Assembly: GCA_943736015.1 (NCBI GenBank)
Contig: OX031057.1
Coordinates: 59,974,001-60,038,000 of the forward strand
Length of the DNA: 64,000 bases
Reading direction: 5' to 3'
Origin: Tridacna crocea
Taxonomy: Eukaryota; Mollusca; Bivalvia; Cardiida; Cardiidae
Part shown: piece by piece, positions 1 through 11,297 of the stretch
Position numbering within the stretch: position 1 is the stretch's first letter
How the letters are laid out: every line of letters starts with the position of its first letter
The notes under the pieces: generated by a model
Told to the model about the DNA's origin: nothing
Database searches by the model: none
What the model saw: the letters and a program-made list of their open reading frames with translations, nothing else
Made by a program: the position numbers and the translations under genes

Positions 1-220
1 TATACAGGAATCACCATCTGGACCATCTGTCCATCTGTCCATCTGTCTGTTCGTCCATCAGTCTGTCTGTAGACACAAATTTGTGTGGCGAAATACTTTG
101 ACAAATTTTAAGGTACTGAACTCAAATTTAGACACAGTGTTCCTATAGTATAAAGTTGTGCATATGCAATTGTCATGACCCTGCTGCGATTTGTTGTGGA
201 ATTACTCCCTTTGAACTTTT
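1..220 (+). mobile_element. Type D Helentron-like element, 5' part
   Basis: Begins with TATACAGGAATCACC followed by a degenerate CTGTCC/CATCTGTC microsatellite, the pattern seen again at 35610. The upstream end lies outside the window and the 3' end is cut by the type A element that starts in the T-run near 220. Type assignment is by similarity to the other copy. Confidence 0.45.
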
Positions 221-1916
221 TTAGCTCACCTGAGCACAAAGTGCTCTGAGTGAGCTATTGTGATAGTGCTGTGTCTGTTGTCCATCGTCAACTTTTACCT
301 TGTGTACACTCTAGAGGCCACATTTTCAGTCCGATACTCATGTTGGGCAGAATGATTGCCTCAATGAAATCTCGGACGAGTTAAAAAATGGGTCATGTTG
401 GGTCAAAAACTAGGTCAAATTTTAGAAAAACCTTATGTTTGCTCTAGAGGCCACATTTTCAGTCCAAAACCCATGAAAACTGGTCAGAATGTTTGCCTTG
501 ATGATATCTTGGCTGAGTTTGAAAAAGGGTCATGTCGGGTCAAAAACTATGTCACTACGTCAAAAACCTTGTGTACACTCTAGAGGCCACATTTTCAGTC
601 CACTACTCATGAAAGTTACTCAGAATGTTTGCCTTCATGATATCTTGGATGAGTTCGAAAATGGGTCACGTGGGGTCAAAAACTAGGTCACTACGTCAAA
701 TCTTAGAAAAACCTGTGCATGCTCACGAGGCCACATTTTCAGTCCGTTACTCATGAAAGTTGGTCAGAATGTTTGCCTTGATGATATCTTGGACAAGTCC
801 GAAAATGGGTCATGTTTGGTAAAAAACTAGGTCACTAGGTCAAATCTTAGAAAAACCTTGTGTATGCTCTAGAGGCCACACTTTCAGTTGGATACTCATG
901 TTTGTCAGAATGTTTGCCTCGGTGATATCTCGGACGAGTTCGAAAATGGGTCATGTTGGGTCAAAAACTATGTCACTAGATCCAATCTTAGAAAAACCTT
1001 TTGTACACTATAGAGGCCACATTTTCAGTCCAAAACTCTTGTAAGTTGGTCAAAATGTTTGTCTGGATGATATCTTTGACGAGTTTAAAAAAAAGGTCAT
1101 GTTGGGTTAAAAACTAGATCAGTAGGTCAAATCTTAGAAAAACCTTTGTACAGTCTAGAGGCCACTTTTTCAGTCCAAAAGTCTTGTAAGTTGGTTGGAA
1201 TGTTTGTCTTGATGATATCTTGGACGAGTTTGGAAATGGGTCATGTTGGGTCAAAAACTAGGTTACCTGGTCAAATCTTAGAAAAACCTTGTATATGCCC
1301 TGGATGCCACATTTCCAGTCCAGCACTCTTGAAAATTGGTCAGAATGTTTGCCTTGATAATATCATGGACTAGTTTGAAAACGGGTCATGTTGGGTCAAA
1401 AACTAGGTCAATAGGTCAAATGTTATAAAAACCTTCTGTATGCTCTGGAGGACACATTATCAGTCTGATACTCCTGAAACTTGTTCATAATATTTGTCTT
1501 GGTGATACCTTGAATGAGTTTGAAAATGGGTCAAAAACTAGGTTACTGGGTGAAATATTAGAAAAACCTTGTGTACACTCTAGAGGCCACATTTTCTGCC
1601 TGATACTCTTCAAACTTGGTCAGAATGTTTGTTTTGGGGATGTCTCAAAAGAGTTTGATAATGGCTAATTGTCGGGTCCAAAACTAGGTCGCTCAAATCA
1701 AAAAGAAAAACCTTTTGTACACTCTAGAGGCCACATTTTCAGTCCAATACTCATGAAACTTGGTCAGAATGTTTGTCTTATTGATATCTCAAAAGTGTTT
1801 GATAATGGGTAATGTCTGATAATAACCTAGGTCACTGGGAAACTAGATTGAAAATGATTCATGTTTGGTCAATAGACTCAGGTGGGCGATTTCAGGGCCA
1901 TCATAGCCCTCTTGTT
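221..1916 (+). mobile_element. Type A Helentron/pearl-like element with tandem core (A1)
   Basis: Starts TTTTTTAGCTCACCTGAGCAC and ends with a subterminal CAGGTGGGC, the hairpin AGGGCCATCATAGCCCT and CTTGTT. Between them are about eleven units of roughly 140 bp, each carrying GGCCACATTTTCAG, TTGGTCAGAATGTTTG and AAAACTAGGTCACTAGGTCA. The inverted pair GCTCACCTGA / TCAGGTGGGC flanks the array. Architecture fits non-autonomous Helitron-group elements (pearl, HINE). Short ORFs inside it only track the repeat period and are not genes. Confidence 0.75.
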
Positions 1917-1984
1917 CAACTCTTAATTTTGTACTAATCCATTCTGCATTCTGTGACAAAGACCTGATTTTGTGACAAGGAGCT

Positions 1985-2080
1985 GTATTGGACTGGGCCA
2001 AATTGAAAATATTTGCAGACGACATTTGATATTGCAAATTTGATGATTTCTGTCATTGACCATTGCATTTTCTCCTTTTT
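1985..2080 (-). mobile_element. TTAA-MITE, left half, interrupted by type B element
   Basis: Contains GGGCCAAATTGAAAATATTTG and GCAGACGAC of the minus-oriented arm and stops in the right palindrome arm at GCATTTTCTCCTTTTT. The rest of the element resumes at 3473, after the type B insertion. The left tip towards 1917 is decayed. Confidence 0.6.
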
Positions 2081-3472
2081 ATACGCCCGTCGGAGGTGGG
2101 ACGTATTATGGGATCATCCAGTGGCGTCCGGGCAGGTGGGCGGGTGGGCCGCGTCCAGTTCTTTGTCCGGAGCATATCTCCAAAACTATTCTAGCCCGGG
2201 TTATGAAATTTCATGGGTGGATAGATCTCATCAAGGGGTATAATCATAACTCTTGCTTGCTTATTTTTTGAGTTATTGCCCTTTGTTGTTTTTCATACTT
2301 GATTTTTGTCCGGAGCATATCTCCACAACTATACTAGCTAGGGTTATGAAATTTCATGGGTGGATAGATCTCATCAAGGGGGAGTGCAGTGCACAGGAAT
2401 CATAACTCCTGCTTGCCTAATTTTGGAGTTATTGCCCTTTGTTGTTTTTCATACTTGATTTTTGTCCAGAGCATATCTCCACAACTATACTAGCTAGGGT
2501 TATGAAATTGCATGGGTGGATAGATGTCATCAAGGGGGAGTGCAGTGCACAGAAATCATAGCTCTTGCTTGCCTAATTTTGAGTTATTGTCCTTTGTTGT
2601 TTTTCATACTTGAATTTTGTCTGGAGTATATCTCCAAAACTATACTAGTTAGGGTTATGAAATTTCATGGGTGGATAGATGTCATCAAGGGGGAGTGCAG
2701 TGCACAGGAATCATAACTCTTGCTCGCTTAATTTTTGAGTTATTGCCCTTTGTTTTTTTTTTTCATACTTGATTTTTGTCCAGAGCATATCTCCAAAATT
2801 ATACTACCTAGGGTTATGAAATTTCATGGATTGATAGATCTCATCAAGCGGGAGTGCAGTGCTCAGGAACCATAACTCTTGCTTGCTTAATTTTTGAGTT
2901 ATTGCCCTTTGTTTTTTTCATACTTGAACTTTGTACGGAGCATATCTCCAAAACTAAACTGGCTAGGGTTATGAAATTTCATGGGTGGATGAATCTCACC
3001 GAGGGGCAGTGCAGTGCACAGGAATCATAACTCTTGCTTGCTTAATTTTTCAGTTAGTGCCCTTTGTTGTTTTTCATACTTGAATTTTGTCCGGTGAATA
3101 TCTCCAAAACTATACTAGCTAGGGTTATGAAATTTCATGGGTGGATAGATCTCATCAAGGGGGAGTGCAGTGCACAGGAATCATAACTCTTGCTTGGTTA
3201 ATTTTTGAGTTAGTGCCCTTTGTTGTTTTTCATACTTGAATTTTGTCCGGAGCATATCTCCAAAGTTATACTAGCTAGGGTTATGAAATTTCATGGGTGG
3301 ATAGATCTCATCAAGGGGGAGTGCAGTGACCAGGAATCATAACTCTTGCTCGCTTAAGTTTTCAGTTATTGCCCTTTGTTTTTTTTCATACTTGAATTTT
3401 GTGCGGTGCATGCCCCAGCTTTACAACTTGGGGTAAGACGGGCGTTTCTTGTGACAATTTGCCGCTCTTGTT
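2081..3472 (+). mobile_element. Type B Helentron-like element with 156-bp tandem core (B1)
   Basis: Opens TATACGCCCGTCGGAGG and ends GACGGGCGTTTC...GCCGCTCTTGTT, giving the subterminal inverted pair ACGCCCGTC / GACGGGCGT. The interior holds eight units of about 156 bp with CGGAGCATATCTCC, GGGTTATGAAATTTCATGGG, GAGTGCAGTGCACAGGAA and GAGTTATTGCCCTTTG. It lies exactly inside a TTAA-MITE hairpin arm (CTCCTTTT / CCACAATG). No transposase is encoded. Confidence 0.75.
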
Positions 3473-3538
3473 CCACAATGTTTTCAAGTCCTCTTCTTTT
3501 GGGTTATTTAAACCTTGGATTGTTTAGTAAAGGGTTAA
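3473..3538 (-). mobile_element. TTAA-MITE, right half after type B insertion
   Basis: CCACAATGTTTTCAAG continues the palindrome arm cut at 2080. It ends GGATTGTTTAGTAAAGGGTTAA, with the terminal TTAA at 3535. Confidence 0.7.
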
Positions 3539-3735
3539 CTCTTTTTGAAATGACAGGACTCACGCAAATTTAAAGCACCTGCAGACAACAAAATGAATGT
3601 AACGAAACAATTTAATGTTATACTTGAAAGGAGAGAAGATAATGTGGAAAAGAGATAAATGCTGAAAATAATGTGGAAAAAGGAGATAACGCTGATTACC
3701 AGCATTTTCTTCTTTTCATACCCCTGGCAAATAAT
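3535..3735 (-). mobile_element. TTAA-MITE, degenerate copy abutting the previous one
   Basis: Starts at the same TTAA. Recognisable parts are GCAGACAACAAAATGAATGTAA, GATTACCAGCATTTTCTTC and CTTTTCATAC. The left palindrome arm is duplicated and diverged (two AATGTGGAAAA blocks). Confidence 0.55.
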
Positions 3736-3915
3736 GTTATGCATGTCTGTGTGTTTGTATGTAGGTATTAATGGAACGCAATAACCGTGGCCTTTGTTTA
3801 CAATAATTCAGACCATTCTATTTTCGTATACGGGAAGGACAGGTAAATTATCCGATAATTTTAGTTAAAATGTACATTGAAAAGGCTTAAGAATTTTACA
3901 AGTTATTGATACTAC

Positions 3916-3985
3916 TAAGCGAGCAGTGGCGTAATGGATAACATCTCTGCCTCTAAAGTTGGTGATCCTCGTTCGAGCTGATAGA
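3916..3985 (+). repeat. tRNA-like sequence (SINE head or tRNA pseudogene)
   Basis: An A-box-like GTGGCGTAATGGATAAC is followed about 35 bases later by a B-box-like CGTTCGAGCT. The acceptor ends do not pair and the T stem is broken, so a working tRNA is unlikely. A T-run follows at 3992. Confidence 0.4.
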
Positions 3986-4244
3986 CTTACCTTTTTTTTT
4001 TGTAAGGAAGCATGTTGCTTTTTTTTTCGGTTTTCGCTTTACTTTTCTCTCCATATTTTTCTTTTCCTTGTTTGATTGTCTTTTATTATGTTTCTTTTCT
4101 TTATCCTTTCTTCTTCCTTTTTTAGACGTGTACATCTTTTTTTTGTCTTTGATATTCTTTTGTTACTATTACATTTTATTCTTATTAACTTTATTCTTCT
4201 TGTTTTAAAGCATATTTCTATATGACTGACTCAACAATAAAATG

Positions 4245-4500
4245 ATAAATGCGCAACTCTCATCCCGTGCACTGGCAGTAGGCTATCGGTACTCGCTTCA
4301 TTTTCACCGGCCTTATCGGTACCCTAAGCCTCTTAACATTCAGTATTTGTTGCTTCCTTGTCGCTGACCGCAATTATTCACTGCTCACATGTTTGTTGAA
4401 CTGCAATGTCTGTTTTTTTTTTAAATATTCATTCTGCTAAGACCGCACATCTACAGTAACTTTTCCACTCGGGTTGCTTTATTTCACCAGTGGTTCGTTC
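4245..4500 (-). pseudogene. Decayed relative of the DDE transposase 3' region
   Basis: Collinear over about 250 bp with 16440-16690, sharing TCACTGGCAGTA-like, CAGTATTTGTTGCTTCCTTG, GCTGACC and CAATGTCTGTTTTT blocks. In the better copy this segment lies just 3' of the transposase relic on the minus strand. No reading frame survives. Confidence 0.45.
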
Positions 4501-4870
4501 CATCGGTGTTTCAATTTAAATCCTTGCGCAGTCAAGCTTCCGAGATGCATAAGTTCCCAACTGTAGTGAGTAGACATGTCTCTTCCGTCAAAGCCATGAA
4601 ACAGGAAGAAAACTAGTAGCCAGAAATTTGTGGCTTTAGTCATCTTAGAAATCTAAAACACGAGGCTATTTCTAGCATCAATTCCTGTACAAGAAATGTC
4701 TTGGTTTTTCCTAACTTTCGAAGGATCAGTGTGCAATCTCGTGTGATGTCAATTAAATATGAATGAAACTACACAGTAAAAGTAAAAATATTCGCTATGA
4801 TGCCATAAAAAAAATGTAACCATTGACTTAGCTTGAAAAAAAAAAAGTTGCTTTATTGAAAAAAAAAAAA

Positions 4871-4945
4871 ATTCTCTGTGACTCGAACTCGATCTGCATG
4901 GGCGGTAGCAGAGACCCTTTGACCACTGCACCACAGCGTTACTTG
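4871..4945 (-). repeat. tRNA-like sequence, minus strand
   Basis: Read on the minus strand it has an A-box-like TGGTGCAGTGGTCAAAGG, a stem TCTGC/GCAGA and a B-box-like GAGTTCGAGTC. The acceptor CGCTGTG pairs with CACAGAG at six of seven positions, and a long T-run follows (Pol III terminator-like). The T stem does not pair, so this is a SINE head or tRNA pseudogene rather than a functional tRNA. Confidence 0.45.
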
Positions 4946-5095
4946 CACGTCTTTCGTGAAATTTACCTATAAGTAACTGCTTCGTCCCTGGTATTCCCTA
5001 TTTGAATGTTTTGAACTGATCCAGTGTTTGTGAACAAAGGCCACAATTATCGCGTTTCGATAGTACAGATTGATCTATGAGTATTTTTGTGTTCA

Positions 5096-5322
5096 GTAAC
5101 TCTTTACCATACAATCCTGACTTTTAATGACCCTGAGAAAGAAGCCTTTTGAAAACATTGTAGGAAAAGGTGAAAATGCTGGTAACCAGCATTTTCTCCT
5201 TTTCCCACAATGTTTCTACCCTTCCCAGAACAAATTTCAATTTTTGGGTCATACTTAGGTTGTCATCTGCAAAAACTTTGGATTTGGACTGGTCTACAAC
5301 TCTGTTATTTGGGAAAGATATA
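5096..5322 (+). mobile_element. TTAA-MITE, full length
   Basis: Left end AGTAACTCTTTACC, then ACCCTGAGAAAGAAGCC and a hairpin core around GGTAACC with one arm change (TAGGAAAAGG). Right end TTATTTGGGAAAGATA has lost the terminal TTAA. Confidence 0.8.
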
Positions 5323-5479
5323 GGCAGTGCCGTTTGTGTCTAATATAATATGGCACAAATGATCACCATTGATAGATGTGTTACAAGCAACCACTGTGTC
5401 AAGGTTACAGTGCAGGGTCATCCTTGTCAGAGACACATTTCTAGTTCTACAGTGTTCTAAAAAACTCTTCATTCTTAAG

Positions 5480-5752
5480 CCCGACCGGGGTGGCTCAGTG
5501 GTGAGCGTGTCGGACTCATGTCCTGGTGGTTGTGAGTTCGATACCCGGTTGAGGCGAACTTTCTTTCTGGTGTATTTTCGCCTCTCACCTCTGCTGAAGC
5601 GTGCGAGAAAAGTAGTTGGTGGCTTTGGAATGGAAGTTGAATTAGTACCGGTGTGAGAAAGCCATGAAACACATGTGCGTCACCGACCGCCATGATATGA
5701 CCTTTGCTGTTAAAGTGGCATTAAACTCCAACACAACCAACTAACCAATCTT
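5480..5752 (+). mobile_element. tRNA-derived SINE, full length
   Basis: Good Pol III boxes: A box TGGCTCAGTGGTGAGCGTG at 5491 and B box GAGTTCGATACCC at 5534, in the usual spacing. The body carries GCGTCACCGACCGCCATGATA and the 3' end GGCATTAAACTCCAACACAA. A 5'-truncated relative lies on the minus strand at 40050-40211. The 95- and 72-residue ORFs across it are not genes. Confidence 0.75.
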
Positions 5753-5756
5753 CAGT

Positions 5757-5799
5757 CCTAGGGTCGTCAAAATTTTGGACTGTGTAGTAAAGGGTTTAA
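5757..5799 (-). mobile_element. TTAA-MITE, right-end fragment
   Basis: CTAGGGTCGTCAAAATTTTGG then TGTGTAGTAAAGGGTTTAA is the minus-oriented right tip. The remainder is absent, apparently displaced by the SINE. Confidence 0.6.
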
Positions 5800-6205
5800 G
5801 CTCTGAAGACAGAAAACAAGAGTTTTTTATATAGATTGAAGCATCAGGGATAATTTTTTGTCATTGAGACTCCCTAATGTGCTTGTGTTAAGGTCAACAG
5901 AAATGCTGGTAGCAAAATACATTCTAAATGATCTTGAAGCAGCTAGAATTACCGACTTGCCACGGACTGGGAGCATACATTCCAAGTGAGTAACTCTATC
6001 CAGGGTTCAACTTGTACAACTTTCATGTCAGGGCATTTTGATATAGACATTTGATTCATATATAATGGTGGAGACAGAGAACTAATTGTTGCTCATTACA
6101 AGAAATTATTTCCTCTCTTTATACAATACAATGCAAAGTAAATAAAATAACCAAGCTTTTTTACCTTTACTTTAACAATTACTGTTTCTTGTTTATGTCA
6201 CTTTA

Positions 6206-7204
6206 TTTTAGTTAACTGTAATGGCTGAAAGCCAGCAGAGCCTGTCTTGACATGGTTCTTGCTTCTGCCCATCCATTTGTCTTTTTCTTGTTTACATGAC
6301 AAAGTGTGCACTGTAGTTGGGATTTTTGTCACACTTCCACAGTTTGTTTTTATCATCAATAGCTTGACCCTATTAATTTTGTAAAAAAAAATCTATCAGT
6401 ATTCAGTAAGGGAAAAGCTGCCATTTCACTTTGAAAATTTACATATGTTGTAGATAAAGTCTGTATTAGTGGTCAAGTTTTCATGAAACTTACACAGTTT
6501 CTTTTCAACATCAATAGCTCGAATCCTAACAATTTACAAAGAATCTGATAGTTTGAAAATACACAAATTTCTTGTTTAAGTGATATTTAAATCTGCATTT
6601 GTGATTTGATTTTCATGAAACTTGCACAGCTGTTATATGTCCTATAGTTTATACCCTAAAGATCTTGAAATAAAAATCTGACAATTAGTGAGGGAAAAGT
6701 AGACATCTAAAGTTGAAAATTAACATTTCTTGTTGACATGATTAAAGCCAAATTTTTTATCCAGCTCTGTTGAGACTTGCAAAACTTGCACTTGTCATAA
6801 TGTATCAAGGGATTAAACCCTATTAAAAATCAAGAAAATCAAGCCATCAGTTTAGGAAAAGCAGTCATTTGATGATTTATTCTTGATTACTCAACACAGC
6901 CACTATTTTGGGTTACATTCCTTTGAAATTTGTAAGGATTGTTTTTCTGAAACCCTATCAGATTTGACCGGATTGCAAATTACTGGTTTTGAAACATTGC
7001 ACTTCTATTTCTTCTTTATTCGTTCAATTCACCATGCCTTAGCTTCCTTTGCTATATGAGTGGGTGCAAGCCAAGTCCCAACCCCCCACCCATTTATTTG
7101 TGTGTGTGTTTGTCTTTTTGCATCATGAACCAGAGGATAAATGCTGGAAAATGTGCAAAATATCTGCCAGTAGAGCTATACATGCCCTCATGGACTTCTA
7201 GTGT
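6206..7204 (+). mobile_element. Type I Helentron-like element with tandem core (I1)
   Basis: Starts TTTTAGTTAACTGTAATGGC and ends CCAGTAGAGCTATACATGCC...GACTTCTAGTG, matching the ends of 45508-45903. The interior has about five diverged units with TTCATGAAACTTGCACAG, ATCAATAGCT..ACCCTA and TTTCTTGTTTACATGA. The 3' hairpin has decayed. Confidence 0.55.
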
Positions 7205-7207
7205 TTG

Positions 7208-7436
7208 TTAACCCATTACCAATCGACAATATTTTAGACTGGTCCAAATTGAAAGCATTTGCAGATGACAAAATAAAAGTGACTGAAAATTTGAAATTTG
7301 TTTTGTGAAGGGTAGAAAACATTGTGGGAAAAGGAGAAAATGCTGGTTACCAGCATTTTCTCCTTTTCCCACAATGTTTTCTAAAGGCTTCTTTCTCAGG
7401 GGCGTCAAAAGTAGGGATCGTTTGGTAATGGGTTAA
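7208..7436 (-). mobile_element. TTAA-MITE, full-length 229-bp reference copy
   Basis: This is one of the cleanest copies. It has TTAA at 7208 and 7433, inverted tips TTAACCCATTACC / GGTAATGGGTTAA and an outer arm with TTGAAAGCATTTGCAGATGAC. The core is an essentially perfect hairpin: AACATTGTGGGAAAAGGAG, then AAAATGCTGGTTACC and the mirror arm. The TTAA target with CCC(T/A)-type tips is what piggyBac transposons leave, and the absence of any ORF makes it a MITE. The autonomous partner is not in this window. Confidence 0.85.
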
Positions 7437-7554
7437 TACAAATAAATTTTCTATATACATACTGTAAATGCTTATGATTGAACTTTGTATAAACAATAAA
7501 GGATTAAACAATAAAGGATCTTCACTTGAACAAAAGGTGTCAGCAAAATCCTGT

Positions 7555-7620
7555 TCTCTGTGTATGTCATATTCTTCCAAGATTCAATCTGTCTGCTCTG
7601 ACACATCACCAATTCCATAA
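7555..7620 (-). repeat. Transposon leader fragment
   Basis: TATGTCATATTCTTCCAAGA followed by CTGTCT..TGACACATCA matches the reverse complement of 31900-31956 and of 11410-11460, the segment that lies just upstream of the transposase relic at 17735. Confidence 0.45.
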
Positions 7621-8149
7621 TTATGCTAGGTAAAAATAGGGTGTACACTGAAGCTTTTACCCAAGCTTGTAGGGGCTGTTTTAATATTTGGCTGATGCAT
7701 AGGTTACATGGTTGTTGATCATAGATGAATGAATCACACCAGGCAGCGTTTTATGAGTCAATGTTTATTGTAAGTTTTAAATTCAAAGGAATGGTTGTCA
7801 GAGAAGTAATATGGTTCTGTACCCAGAATGTCCAAATTAGATGTGTATATGAAAAATGCCGTCTAGCGAAAGATAAAGGCAGAATCCTGCCCGACTAAAA
7901 GATTTGGCAAGACTTGATACCACAAGAGATTATGGGACATAAAACTATCAAGATGTTTTAATTTTTATGTACAGAACTTGGCCTTTTGTCAACAGATTGA
8001 ATTTTATTATGTCCTTGAAGGAATGATATTTGTCATTAAATCTAATTTAACCTAATTCTTCTTTCAAGCAGAAGTTTTGAACTGAAGTTTGTGCATACAA
8101 GTAACAGCTGCAATTCATAGATTGACTGTTGCTTGTCATACACACAGAA
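7621..8149. other. Unassigned sequence
   Basis: AT-rich with no gene, repeat end or RNA that I recognise. A short direct repeat ACAATAAAGGAT lies just upstream at 7491-7520. Confidence 0.5.
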
Positions 8150-8352
8150 AGCTGGGTACCAGGGGTGTATTTTATCCTCAATAGCATTGTCTCCCGCTAG
8201 ATGTCATTCTACAAATACTCATCTATCTAATTTGGGCATCCATGGTACACAGGACTGGACCACATTCCAATGCGAGAACCATTACGTTGAAATTCAAACT
8301 AAAATAAACTTTTACACAATAAAACGCTACCTGGTGTGATTCACTCGGCTAG
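8150..8352 (+). mobile_element. DDE transposon leader, first part
   Basis: Shares TCATCTATCTAATTTGGGCA and AATAAAACGCTACC with 31611-31775. It is continued at 11298 after the 2.94-kb Harbinger-like insertion, so 8150-8352 plus 11298-11500 forms one interrupted leader copy. Confidence 0.6.
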
Positions 8353-9049
8353 TTAGGCCAGAATTTTTTTATAAGTTGATTTACGAGATCTTTTTTTCAA
8401 ATTTAGGGTCGGGGGGACGAAAAAAAAATAAAATAAAAAGCTCTAAAAATGTTCAGTCGATAAAAAAATATAAAAAAAAGAGATTTTTCTTTTCATTATT
8501 TTTTTTCCTACAAATACCGCTAGAAACTTAAAATTCAACTAGTGAGGTAAACCAACAGTCTGTATTATAGTTACGTCTTTCAAGTTGCCATAATTTTCCT
8601 AAAAATCTATTCTGGATACCTTAAAAACTGTAATGACCACCTTTAATAATATCATGCCACAGATCAATGAGGTCCAAAGACACATTCAGAATAGCAAACA
8701 TTGAAGATTCTGATCAAATTTGCTCCTTTACAAGAAGTCTGATCTGGCTCTACGACGTTTGCTGCCAAATGAATTCTTAAAACTTAGGCTCTTTATTATT
8801 GTCTGACAAGAAAAGAAACAGAAAGTCGCTCTTTCACAAACCACAACATTAGCTAAGAAGTTCTGAAGTTCCAGTGAATTTAGCACAATTTTACAGAAAC
8901 AGTTCTTGAAATTCATTGCAGTGAATCTACAAAAAACAGACATGTTTTTTTTTTTTCTCATAATGTTTTCCAAAGTCACCTCTTTTGAGGTCGTTATGAA
9001 GTTGGCATTTTTTGAGTTCCCAAAACAAAACAAAAACAATTGAGCTATC

Positions 9050-9880
9050 ACTAAATGTGATCATACCCCAAACCAACTCCTTTTCACTAAACAGCTCTTT
9101 GTCACAGAATGCAGAATGGTTTAGTACAAAAGAGTTTAAAAAAATATATATTACAAAGGGCTTTAACTCTGAAAATAGTGGGAAAAGATTTATGGTTCTT
9201 GCACAGTGCACTTTACTTTGATGTGATTCAAAATCATATGAAGTTTGAAGTGACTAACTTTTGTACTTTGCAAGTTATGCCCCATTTTAAAAATCCAAAG
9301 TTAAAATTAACAAAGGGCAATAACTCTAAATGTAGCAGGAACAGAGTTATAGTTATGAAAACTGCACCTCTTGTATAGTGGTCCATCTGTATATGAAGTT
9401 TGAAGGTACTAGCTTTTATACTTGGAAAGTTATGCCCCAGACAAAAATCCAAATTAAAATTTACAAAGGGAAATAAATTGAAAATAGTTGGAATATAGTT
9501 ATGGTACTGGTAAAGTGCTCTTTTTTTTAATGGTGATCTAATTATATATGAAGTTTGAAGTCAGTAGCTTTTGTACTTTGGAAATAATGCCCCAGATAAA
9601 AATCCAAAGTTAAACATACAAAAAGATATAACCCTTAAAATAGTGGAAAAAGTTATGCTTCTTGTACACTGCACTTCTCTTTAATGTGGCCGATCTGTAC
9701 ATGAAGTTTTTAGTTGCTAGCTGTTTTATTTTGGAAGTTAAGCCTCGAACAAAAATCCAAAGTTTGAAGTCACTAGCTTTTCTACTTTGGAAGTTATGCC
9801 AAGCTTTTTGTGAAACACGGATAGACAGACATGGTGACTCCAGTATACATCCCCCATACTTTGTTTATGGGGGGTATAAG
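9050..9880 (+). mobile_element. Type D element: 155-bp tandem core and 3' end
   Basis: About four units start near 9236, 9391, 9546 and 9698 with ATATGAAGTTTGAAG, TTTGGAAGTTATGCCCCAG, ACAAAAATCCAAAGTTAAA and ACAAAGGGCAATAACTC. It ends in GACTCCAGTATAC and the hairpin CCCCCATACTTTGTTTATGG. The core is the reverse complement of the type B/C core. Short ORFs here have no support as genes. Confidence 0.55.
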
Positions 9881-10008
9881 CATGATAAAAACACATAATG
9901 TAGTTAAATTTGTTTGAATCTAGAAGCAGACTTGTGCTGCAAGTAGACAGTATCCCTTTCTTGAACCTAAGAAAAGAAAGTATGTGATGAGAGAATTTCT
10001 GTATCACT

Positions 10009-10353
10009 ATGCCTTCCATGGAAGAAAAGAAGTTGCACCTAACTATCCCTTTTGGATATGATTTGCTATATCAAAGAAAAACAATTAGTAAGGATTTCTA
10101 TCCTGGCGTATTTGTTGACTCAAAAGAACATTATCAGACCATTTTGTTTTTGATTGCCTATGACCCCGCTGATGCAGAGTTACACTTAACTCAAAACTCT
10201 AACATTTCTCATCAGATTACAAATAGTGTCCAGACTGGTAAGAAGAGAAAAAAAAACTTCTTTATGCCTGTGATGGGGACCACAATCTTGATTCAAAAAC
10301 ATGATAATGACTTGTTAAAGTTTAAAAGAAACTTAACAAGATCTATAGAGATG
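10009..10353 (+). other. Orphan ORF of 115 codons inside the Harbinger-like element
   Basis: ATG at 10009, stop at 10354. The protein starts MPSMEEKKLHLTIPFGYDLL and has a lysine/arginine-rich patch GKKRKKN near residue 78. I do not recognise it. It could be an element-encoded accessory protein remnant or a chance ORF; a donor-like G/GTAAGAA lies at about 10240. Confidence 0.2.
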
Positions 10354-11297
10354 TAATCTATTAGTCAATAAACTAGCTGATAAGGAGGAAAAGGTGTAGA
10401 GTATTCTAAAAATAGAACACTACACTGCATATTTTGCTAGTTGCCGACATGAGGAAGGCAAATGATCGTCTTTAAGATTTTTCTAATCCTTCACTTTACC
10501 ATTATAATTTATTTAAAAAATGTTTGGAAAAAATATCTCCAGCTGTAAGAGGTGGTAATTCAAGTTTATTTTATAACTATTCATGTTTTGAGAATCAGTA
10601 ATGATCGATAGTGTGATGTCATTTAAACAAATATGCAGACGCTTTACCTGTGGGAAAAAAAGTGTGATTTTCGTAGGATAAAGGGGTGGATTTAGTGAGT
10701 TAGTAACAGGTAAGGATCATAACACTCTGCTGTCTTGTCCAAATTGATAAAGTTAATTAGTGATAACCTGTCATCCTTTGTCTTCGATTGCCGATATTTC
10801 ATGAATATAGGCCTGGTCGGGACTGTTTGTTAGGCGAAGTTTTTTCGCTGTGAAAGCTTGATGATGCAAATTTGAGTCATTGAAGACAACTTTTTCACCC
10901 TGTACCATACTTCCTCAAGTTCCTGCCTCAGTCTTTCTCCACTTATCTCGTGAGTTCAGACAAAAATGTCAATAAAAAAATCCTTTCGACACTTATTTTC
11001 GCCAGTTAAAGCAAAACTACAACTGGCGAAAATGGCGATAGGCAGCGTGGGTCCCGCTGCTGCATGTTATTGATCTTCGTATCGGAAGGTTACAGGAGAC
11101 AAGACAGGTACCAGTTTAAAAGTTTGAGTTGACGTTCGCTTTAAATACAGATTTTTTTTGACGAAACGAATAATGGTTAGGGTCGGCGGAAAAAATTTAA
11201 AAAAATGTTTTGGAACCTTCTTATATTTTTTTTCTGGTTTTGGGAAAATTGCAGTCGGCGGGTTTGTAAATCAACTAATAAAAAAATTCTCGCCTTA

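Larger units (their letters stand above)
8356..11294. mobile_element. PIF/Harbinger-like DNA element with 29-bp inverted ends
   Basis: The left end GGCCAGAATTTTTTTATAAG continues to GATTTAC at 8384. The right end (11266-11294) is its reverse complement with three or so mismatches over 29 bp. TTA flanks both sides (8353 and 11295), and the undisturbed site TTTAGAGAAATC occurs at 31781. A TTA duplication with GG-starting ends fits PIF/Harbinger. TTAGGGTCGG..GG motifs near both ends (8403, 11176) lie in the same orientation. No Harbinger transposase is recognisable; the interior is a mosaic that includes type D repeats. Confidence 0.6.

Noticed and set aside
221..1916. CRISPR-like repeat/spacer look of the tandem arrays
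   Set aside because: Units are about 140 bp, diverged throughout, without constant short repeats and unique spacers, in a eukaryotic context.
3916..3985. Functional tRNA gene
   Set aside because: A and B boxes are present but acceptor and T stems do not pair; treated as SINE/tRNA-like. The same applies to 4871-4945.
9738..10019. 93-codon minus ORF
   Set aside because: Covers the type D 3' end and hairpin; no coding signature.
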